Below are positions 58,013-64,000 of a stretch of 64,000 nt of DNA, piece by piece. Every line of letters starts with the position of its first letter. Positions within the stretch are counted from its first letter, which is position 1. The notes beneath the pieces are model-generated. The model was not told the DNA's origin, made no database searches, and saw nothing but the letters and a program-made list of their open reading frames with translations. The translations under genes and the position numbers were made by a program. Origin of the DNA: a virus; IMG/VR virus record IMGVR_UViG_3300011116_000925, positions 24,486 to 88,485 of that record; one strand, given 5' to 3'.

Positions 58013-58639
58013 CTATTGTATCTTTAATTCTTGAATCAATCTTACAATTGATTTTTCGATATATTTTTGGGCAGCCTTATTATGGCCAACCTCACTTGCT
58101 GCTTCCAAAACTCGATATCCATGATGCATATTTAGAAGTCCTTCATATACAGGAGTAGGATAAGCATTTGGAGCACTAGGTTGTGCCACAACATCAATGG
58201 TTATAATTTCAAAATCACTAACGGTTCCACTAGATTCATTAACATTGCCACTTCCGCGACTGCTAACTCCTAATTTAACTCCACTAGTTAACATTGTTTC
58301 AATTAATTTGCCCATTGGGGTAGGTAGAACTTTAAGTTTACCATACCCCTTTGCGCCTTCCATCCACATTTCTGATACCATGTGACTAACACGATCTAAA
58401 TTGATCTTTAAATCATTGGGATGATCTACTTCGCCTAGAACAGAATAGCCACCTTTAATCTGTTCATTAATATGACGAACTGCGTTAGCGATTTGTCCAA
58501 CAGGATATGTTCTTTTGTTAGCATTCTCTACTCCACCTTCAATGCAGATTCCCTTCAAGAACAAATCCTTACCGTCTTTGTTCTCCAATTGAAGACCCGC
58601 TTGATCAAATGTTAGATTTTCTCTTAGTAGAATTGCCAT
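58013..58639 (-). CDS. 21: Prohead core protease gp21
   Basis: A serine protease of the phage prohead (herpes-type fold) family. The catalytic His is in VLGEVDHPNDLKI and the Ser in LGVSSRGSGNV; the IDVVAQPSAPNAY segment near the end is also typical. It matures the prohead by cutting gp22, core proteins and gp23. The ATG at 58639 (MAILLRENLT) is used; a TTG three codons earlier is in frame. The gene order 20-67-68-21-22-23 is exactly that of T4. Confidence 0.9.
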   Translation of the reverse strand: MAILLRENLTFDQAGLQLENKDGKDLFLKGICIEGGVENANKRTYPVGQIANAVRHINEQIKGGYSVLGEVDHPNDLKINLDRVSHMVSEMWMEGAKGYGKLKVLPTPMGKLIETMLTSGVKLGVSSRGSGNVNESSGTVSDFEIITIDVVAQPSAPNAYPTPVYEGLLNMHHGYRVLEAASEVGHNKAAQKYIEKSIVRLIQELKIQ

Positions 58640-58656
58640 TTTTAACAAATCCTATC

Positions 58657-59574
58657 TTATTTGCTCAATAATGGAGACTTTGAATTTACGCCTGATTGTT
58701 CTTTAGTTTGTGCTTTAGGACCTGTTTCCATTTTCACATTCTTATTACCTACAGAATTTGCGTATTTTTCTTGACCCATTTTCTTACTTGGAGCAGCTAC
58801 TTTGCCACCCTTTTCATCACCACCCTCATCAAATTTAACGGCTTTGCCGCCAAAATCTGCAAGTTTTCCAATTACTGGGCTCTTTTTAGCAGAACTATCT
58901 GAACCATCTGTACTATTTACAGATACTTTTGACATTTCCACACCTTCAGCCATTGCCATTGGATCATGTTCATCATCGTCATGACCCATATCCATGTTCA
59001 TATCATCATGTTCAGTGTCATCACCACCAATATTCATTGAATCATCATCGTGATCCATATCCATTTCACCATGCTCTGAATCCATGCTATCTGTGTCAGT
59101 TTCATCTTGCATCAAATCATCAAATTCCTTTTTCAAGTCATCTAATGCTGCTTCTAAATCTGCAACACGATCTTCAACATCATCATCGCCAGACATACCA
59201 TCGTCAGAATCATCCATATCCATATCACCAGAATCATCTAAATCAGCATCATCTGAACCATCCATGTCATCGTCTGATCCTAGGTCTTCACCTGAATCAT
59301 CATCCATGTCTTCTTCATTTCCAGCTTCCATATCACCTTCAAGTTCATCAGTTGAATCTTCTACGGTACTGTTTTCTTCTGCTTCGACTTCATCCATGAA
59401 GCCTTCGACTTCATTTCCGTCTACATCTCTCATATCACCAATCTCTGATTCAAGAAGATCAGCATAGATTGAACGGCTCTCAGATACTATGATTTCATGA
59501 AATAGCTCGCGGGCTTTGCCAGCTTCATCATTAATAACATGTTCGAGAACTTGTTCCCATTTAGCATTAACCAT
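58657..59574 (-). CDS. Acidic prohead core protein (gp68-like position)
   Basis: The 305-residue protein has an extremely acidic middle: residues ~55-215 are dominated by Asp, Glu, Met, Ser and His (DMDMDDSDDGMSGDDD and similar), with one coiled coil (VEDRVADLEAALDDLKKEFD). N- and C-terminal ends are normal, the latter Lys-rich. Position between gp21 and the gp67-like gene matches T4 gp68, but T4 gp68 (141 residues) is not so acidic. AAGGAG precedes the ATG in a 124-base intergenic space. A core role before protease digestion is likely. Confidence 0.65.
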   Translation of the reverse strand: MVNAKWEQVLEHVINDEAGKARELFHEIIVSESRSIYADLLESEIGDMRDVDGNEVEGFMDEVEAEENSTVEDSTDELEGDMEAGNEEDMDDDSGEDLGSDDDMDGSDDADLDDSGDMDMDDSDDGMSGDDDVEDRVADLEAALDDLKKEFDDLMQDETDTDSMDSEHGEMDMDHDDDSMNIGGDDTEHDDMNMDMGHDDDEHDPMAMAEGVEMSKVSVNSTDGSDSSAKKSPVIGKLADFGGKAVKFDEGGDEKGGKVAAPSKKMGQEKYANSVGNKNVKMETGPKAQTKEQSGVNSKSPLLSK

Positions 59575-59698
59575 TTAATTCTTCTCCTTATTGTAATTGA
59601 TCAATTTCAATAAATTATGTAAAGTATTTACATATTAGTGAAGAATAAGTGCTAAATGGGTATATTTTTGAGAGTTTTGATTTAATTTAGAAGAAAAA

Positions 59699-59929
59699 TT
59701 ACCCTATAGGCTGTTCTTCTGTTGGTGCCTTATAAATTTTTTGAACATCTTCAATTTCTTGAGCCTTTTCAAATGTATGAATATCATTCATTTGACGTAA
59801 AAGATGAATTTGCCTTAAAGTTAAACGTGTTTTGCGTGTGTCTTTTTTCTTTACGACAGAATTATCATCATCTGCTTCATATCGACTGAACGGCACATCA
59901 TTTTGATCAAATAATTCCATAAGATGCAT
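59699..59929 (-). CDS. Small prohead core protein (gp67-like position)
   Basis: A 76-residue protein directly after gp20. The motif TRKTRLTLRQIHLLRQMNDI is shared with small proteins at the same site in marine T4-like phages. T4 gp67 is an 80-residue core protein in this location, and the size fits. The N-terminus has a second possible ATG (MELFDQND). It would be processed during prohead maturation if it truly corresponds to gp67. Confidence 0.6.
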   Translation of the reverse strand: MHLMELFDQNDVPFSRYEADDDNSVVKKKDTRKTRLTLRQIHLLRQMNDIHTFEKAQEIEDVQKIYKAPTEEQPIG

Positions 59930-59936
59930 AAATTAT

Positions 59937-61673
59937 TTAGCCAGTTGGCCCTCCTGGAGGAGCACCTGCTCCACCTGGGGCCCCCTGTCCTCCTGGAGGA
60001 GCATTTGGAATATTTCCTGCCATGTCAGTAGTCATACCTGGTTGTTCTCCCATATCCATCTCAGGATTCATCTGACTATTCATATCACCTTCTAATCCAC
60101 CAGCAGTTACACCAACATTTCTAAGATCAGCTCCTATTGCACCGGCATTCTCAAGTTTATCAGTATCATTTTCTTCTAACCACAATTCTTCATTGCGTCT
60201 GATTTCTTCAGGTGTTAATCCTAAGAATCGTTCCATTGCAAATCGTTTACTAATATGTGGCATTTGTGCAACTGATCCATATACACTTGCCTGTGCAGTA
60301 TCCAATTCAATTTGACGATATTTCGCAAAATTCATTGGTTCATTAAATGATATTTCAAATAAACTACTATCAATATTGATACCAATACTCTTTAAGTAAA
60401 GTTTAAATTCTCTATCAAATACTGGACTTACCAAATTTTGTAAACGTTCACAATATTTGTTAAATCGTAATTCTTGAATTAAGGCCGTACCAACTTTTCC
60501 ATCATTCTGAACATTGCCACTATCATCAGGACCAGTTGGCATATAACTACTAGGAATACGCAGAGCTCTAAATAATTTATTGGTGAAGAATTTCAAATCA
60601 TCAATTTCACCAAGATTTGATCCGCCTGGTAAAGTTTCTACTTTGCTTCCTCGTCCATCAGAAGTTTGAGGGAAAAAATAGTCCTCGTTAATTGATAATG
60701 GATTATATCCTGCATCAATAACATTTGAACCGCCTCCACTTAATGATGGTAATCGTCGTTGCCATATTTCATTTTTAACTCTTTCAACAAAACTCATTGC
60801 CAAATTAGTAGGCATATTACCAACATCAATATAAAATACGCGACGCTCAGGAGCACGTTGTACTCGATATATGATTACAGCATCTTCTAACAATTCTTTC
60901 TGTTTATAAACTTTAAAAATATATTCTAATATACTATTTCCAAATGGCCAATTTGCATCTAATCCTTCACTAAGACTTAAATGTATGACATGTTCTGCTT
61001 TAAGAGAGAATTGATTAGCCAATTGAGAAAATCTGCCACCCTGAGATGATCCAACTGCGGTACCACCACGAGATGATGCAAATGATGAACCCGCTAATGA
61101 ACCAGGACCTGAAACAGAATATCCAGAATTATTTGATGTCATTTGAGTTGCCTGTAAACTAGGCTTACTAATATTCAAATCACGTATAATATAAGTTTCT
61201 GGTTCTTTACCTTCGGCTTCATTTACAATTATTTTATCAACTTTAGTAGAATCAATCCAATACCATTCCAATGTTTCTGGATCACGTATAAAAAATTGAT
61301 CTCCATATTTTAAGATACTTCTAAAAATCCTAAAGGCTCTTTTTCTAAATTCATTGATTACACACCATTTCTGAAGACTGCTTTCAAGAATTTTTATTTC
61401 TACATCAGTTGCCTTTTCTTTATAATCAATTTGAAATGGTAAATTATTCTTACCTTGATTTTGTGTACAAAATTCACTTAAAATATCTAATGCAGCATTA
61501 ACTTCAGAATCAGAATCCATAGTTTCGTATTGAAAATATCTTTCAATACGATTTGGGTGGCCACTATAAACCTCTGGTAGATAACTACCATAATTTCTGT
61601 GAGCCATTCCGGGAGATGAACTTAATGGTGAATTAGAACCAGGACTTTGTGAGAAAAACTTTTTCCATGACAT
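59937..61673 (-). CDS. 20: Portal protein gp20
   Basis: A 578-residue portal. Conserved T4-type motifs include YFQYETMDSDSEVNAALDIL, the FRIFRSILKYGDQFFIRD stretch, SEGLDANWPFGNSILEYIFK, AVIIYRVQRAPERRVFYIDV and the LRIPSSYMPTG segment. The C-terminal 60 residues are Met/Gly/Pro-rich and flexible. Twelve copies form the unique vertex ring through which gp17 pumps DNA. The 67-like gene follows after seven bases. Confidence 0.95.
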   Translation of the reverse strand: MSWKKFFSQSPGSNSPLSSSPGMAHRNYGSYLPEVYSGHPNRIERYFQYETMDSDSEVNAALDILSEFCTQNQGKNNLPFQIDYKEKATDVEIKILESSLQKWCVINEFRKRAFRIFRSILKYGDQFFIRDPETLEWYWIDSTKVDKIIVNEAEGKEPETYIIRDLNISKPSLQATQMTSNNSGYSVSGPGSLAGSSFASSRGGTAVGSSQGGRFSQLANQFSLKAEHVIHLSLSEGLDANWPFGNSILEYIFKVYKQKELLEDAVIIYRVQRAPERRVFYIDVGNMPTNLAMSFVERVKNEIWQRRLPSLSGGGSNVIDAGYNPLSINEDYFFPQTSDGRGSKVETLPGGSNLGEIDDLKFFTNKLFRALRIPSSYMPTGPDDSGNVQNDGKVGTALIQELRFNKYCERLQNLVSPVFDREFKLYLKSIGINIDSSLFEISFNEPMNFAKYRQIELDTAQASVYGSVAQMPHISKRFAMERFLGLTPEEIRRNEELWLEENDTDKLENAGAIGADLRNVGVTAGGLEGDMNSQMNPEMDMGEQPGMTTDMAGNIPNAPPGGQGAPGGAGAPPGGPTG

Positions 61674-61723
61674 GTTATATTATTTACCTTAAAATTATTG
61701 TGATCTGATATCTAAAACCAAAA

Positions 61724-64000
61724 TTAAGTTCTCTGAGTTTCAAATATATCTAACATATCCTTCAGAGTTCTATTTCCTTCATCGCTGTAGTTTAAATTCA
61801 TTTTAAACAATGCAACTAGTTCTGCAATTGATTCCTTCAAATCTTTAGTTAAATCTCTAGTCTCAATTGTTACAGCAAATTGTTCCTTTTCTGGACGACT
61901 AAAATCTGCCAATGTTTGATTTCTTGTTGATTTTTCAACTCTATCCGTAATAGGATCCAATCTACCAGATTCCTGTTTTGCCAATTCTGCTATTATTGCT
62001 GATTTTAATGATCCTAATTCTGATCTTATGGTATCTGGTAAAGATGTCAATCTATCAATACTATCTCGATCAAATGCTGAAGTCCCAACATTTTTCGTAT
62101 TGGTAATAGAATCCATCCATTTATCAATAGTTCTTTCAAAATTCAATCCAGGATTAGAATGTTGTTGTGCCTTCATAGAAGACATTTCATCTATTGAATT
62201 CATCAAACTTGCAATCATATCATTTATATTCACTATCATTCGTTCATTTAATACGAATTCATTAGCATGTAATTGGAACAATCCTCCTCGACCAGAAGAA
62301 CCACCTTCTTTTCTTTGTGGTACATATTTGCCTGGATCAGCCATAAAATCTCTCATTTCTGTACGAAATTCAATAGACTTCTTAATTTCTTGATTAAGTA
62401 CATCCCTGAGATCGTCTGGTTTCATACCAGTTATTCCCTTAGGATCTGGTGTTTGATTTCTATAAATATCTTCTATTGCTTTTTGGTCATCAATTCTTTT
62501 TTGTATTTCTGCTTTCTTCTTATCAACATCATTAAACCATTTACTCTTATCTTGATCATTCATATTTGGTGGAGCTTGAATTCCTTCGCGTTCTAATCTA
62601 CGACGTTGTCCAACACCAGTTTCAATAGGACCAATCTTATCAGGTATTAAAGATTCCTTAATCTTTTTCAATATGTCAGATGTGATCTTATCAATCATTA
62701 TCATAAATTGTTCTTTCATAGGACCAGCATTCTGTTCTATTAATGACGTTATCTTAGGAATTATTTTGTCAATTAAATTATCCATCAAAGTTGATATTCC
62801 TGCTGATAATGGATTGATTATTTTATTCTCAACAGTTTTCATGATTCCATCTTGATCAACACCTTGGATGAATGATGTAATCCAATCCTTAATGCTCTTA
62901 AATGTATTCATGATAAACTTATCAATATTTTCTGCATTATCTGACAAATATTTTAATCCACTAATAATTCCATCAGATAGATAAGTCATTGCATGATCAA
63001 ATATTTTGAACAATCCAGTAAATACTTCAGAATTTAAAAATGCATCTTCGACTTTTTTAAATGCATTTCGCAATTTCTCACTAATTTTTGATAATGATGC
63101 AGTTTCTCCTGCTTCCTTTTGCATCTGTTCAGTAAATCTTTTTCTGACTGCTGCTTCCAATTCCAATCCAGATATAGTTAATCCCTTTTTCTTTTCTTCT
63201 TCTATAATCGTTCCTTCTAATGTTCTTAATCTTGCTGCTGATGCTAAAGTAATTTTTGCAAAATCAGCAAATGCTGGATTTGTGCTTGCCAATACTTCAA
63301 GTTGTTTCTGTCTTGATGAATCCATCTTTGCTGCATATGCCAAATCTAATGAAACTTTAGATGCATCTACTTTCTGATTCATTTTGATCTGATCTGATAG
63401 TTTCATTAATTCCATTGCAGTTTGTGGAGCCGCAATTCTTAATTGATTTAAATCTTCCCCTGTTCCTAATGTAAATGCTTGATCAAATGCTCTTTGAAAC
63501 CCAGGACCTAATGATGCAGCGGCTGCTGCTGCGGTAGTAAAACTTTCTCTTGCATTATCATTACCTTGGTCTTCAAGATTTAACAATTTCAATTGAACCT
63601 TAGCTTGTTCAACTTGTTCTCGTACTGATTGACTCAAATCTTTCCTATTTTTACCAGTTAATCTTGATAATCCATCTAATTCTTTAGCATATTTTACACT
63701 TGATGTAATCAATGATGAATCAGTTTTAGCCAATTGTGTTCCGATGGTAGAATTGGTTTTATTAATAGCCATATAATCCAATAATACATCATTAATTTCA
63801 CCAAAAGTATATCCCATTGCAGAAAGTTGAAAATTATTGAAAGACCTAACACCTTTACTTAATAATCCAAAGTTTTTAGATACAGAACCTATGTTTGGAC
63901 CAATTGTTGAAAACAATTCACTATTTTGCTTAAAAATGGCAGTAAATTCACTCATTGTCATTGCACTCGCTGCGTCTGATCTATTAATGTCAAGGAATGA
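61724..64000 (-). CDS. Tape-measure-like virion protein (5' end outside window)
   Basis: The frame is open to the window edge, with 13 further codons upstream of the first ATG seen (63961), so the true start lies outside; at least 758 residues are present. The sequence is largely helical with Ala/Gln/Ser-rich segments (TAAAAAASLGPGFQRAFDQA), a membrane-like amphipathic middle (LIDKIIPKITSLIEQNAGPM) and a conserved HANEFVLNERMIVNINDMIA motif towards the end. This composition is that of tail-length tape measure proteins; a baseplate hub or other tail role is the alternative. It lies 50 bases upstream of gp20. Confidence 0.55.
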   Translation of the reverse strand, partial: SFLDINRSDAASAMTMSEFTAIFKQNSELFSTIGPNIGSVSKNFGLLSKGVRSFNNFQLSAMGYTFGEINDVLLDYMAINKTNSTIGTQLAKTDSSLITSSVKYAKELDGLSRLTGKNRKDLSQSVREQVEQAKVQLKLLNLEDQGNDNARESFTTAAAAAASLGPGFQRAFDQAFTLGTGEDLNQLRIAAPQTAMELMKLSDQIKMNQKVDASKVSLDLAYAAKMDSSRQKQLEVLASTNPAFADFAKITLASAARLRTLEGTIIEEEKKKGLTISGLELEAAVRKRFTEQMQKEAGETASLSKISEKLRNAFKKVEDAFLNSEVFTGLFKIFDHAMTYLSDGIISGLKYLSDNAENIDKFIMNTFKSIKDWITSFIQGVDQDGIMKTVENKIINPLSAGISTLMDNLIDKIIPKITSLIEQNAGPMKEQFMIMIDKITSDILKKIKESLIPDKIGPIETGVGQRRRLEREGIQAPPNMNDQDKSKWFNDVDKKKAEIQKRIDDQKAIEDIYRNQTPDPKGITGMKPDDLRDVLNQEIKKSIEFRTEMRDFMADPGKYVPQRKEGGSSGRGGLFQLHANEFVLNERMIVNINDMIASLMNSIDEMSSMKAQQHSNPGLNFERTIDKWMDSITNTKNVGTSAFDRDSIDRLTSLPDTIRSELGSLKSAIIAELAKQESGRLDPITDRVEKSTRNQTLADFSRPEKEQFAVTIETRDLTKDLKESIAELVALFKMNLNYSDEGNRTLKDMLDIFETQRT

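Noticed and set aside
58929-59467. His/Ser-rich frames on the plus strand
   Set aside because: They are antisense to the Asp-rich core protein; their composition is explained by complementing GAT/GAC codons.
1-64000. tRNA genes
   Set aside because: No cloverleaf-like sequence with a recognisable T-arm was noticed while reading; a tRNA search program would be needed to exclude one formally.

Overview
The window reads as part of the genome of a T4-like (contractile-tailed) bacteriophage with an AT-rich genome. Most genes lie on the minus strand, tightly packed and often overlapping by ATGA or TAATG, and many are recognisable T4 orthologues: terminase gp16/gp17, head completion gp4, neck gp13, tail sheath gp18, tail tube gp19, portal gp20, prohead core gp67/68-like proteins, protease gp21, scaffold gp22, major capsid gp23, UvsX, UvsY, gp32 and a gp1-like dNMP kinase. 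NATAAATA boxes upstream of late genes match T4 late promoters. No photosynthesis genes, tRNAs or CRISPR arrays were seen. Protein style is close to marine or freshwater T4-like phages of Gram-negative bacteria; the membrane desaturases suggest an aerobic host. The host itself cannot be named from the sequence.

Layout. 1-11.2 kb is an accessory region: an RlaP-like nucleotidyltransferase, a GC-rich AAA ATPase, a cREC protein and an alpha/beta hydrolase (both on the plus strand), a SpeD-family decarboxylase, an ADP-ribosyltransferase-like protein, an agmatinase, a second nucleotidyltransferase and many small unknowns. 11.7-14.6 kb is the recombination block uvsY-x-uvsX-gp32. 14.6-32 kb holds a 1281-residue virion-type protein, gp17, gp16, gp4, tail tube and sheath genes, a dNMP kinase, a Pth2-like protein and neck gp13, with two HNH genes on the plus strand. 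31.4-35 kb holds two clusters of tandem small paralogues. 35.1-38.3 kb (plus strand) carries two virion proteins and a Nudix hydrolase. 38.3-48.6 kb is an unusual minus-strand operon: a three-domain glycosyltransferase, FkbM methyltransferase, collagen-like fibre, glycine-rich adhesin, and then cupin/desaturase/cupin/desaturase, a GNAT-like protein and a 2OG-oxygenase-like protein. 48.6-51.5 kb has fibre or virion proteins, 51.6-54.1 kb the NAD salvage pair nadV-nadM, 54.2-55.6 kb a homing-type endonuclease, and 55.7-64 kb the capsid block 23-22-21-68-67-20 plus a truncated tape-measure-like gene.

How the genes may work together (inference). The SpeD-like enzyme and the agmatinase could make putrescine from arginine. 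NadV and NadM rebuild NAD from nicotinamide, which is known to counter NAD-depleting defences. The RlaP-like, cREC and ADP-ribosyltransferase-like proteins could serve RNA-end repair or counter-defence. The desaturase/cupin pairs are embedded in the receptor-binding operon and may modify lipids, glycans or the fibre itself.

Regulation. Several accessory and replication genes have TTGAC-type boxes with a -10 box exactly six bases before the ATG, so +1 falls on the start codon and the mRNA would be leaderless. A group of late genes shows the same logic with NATAAATA/ACTAAATA boxes 2-5 bases before ATG. Other late genes have NATAAATA followed by a 5' stem-loop and a strong ribosome binding site. 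No gene-free stretch longer than 300 bases was found.
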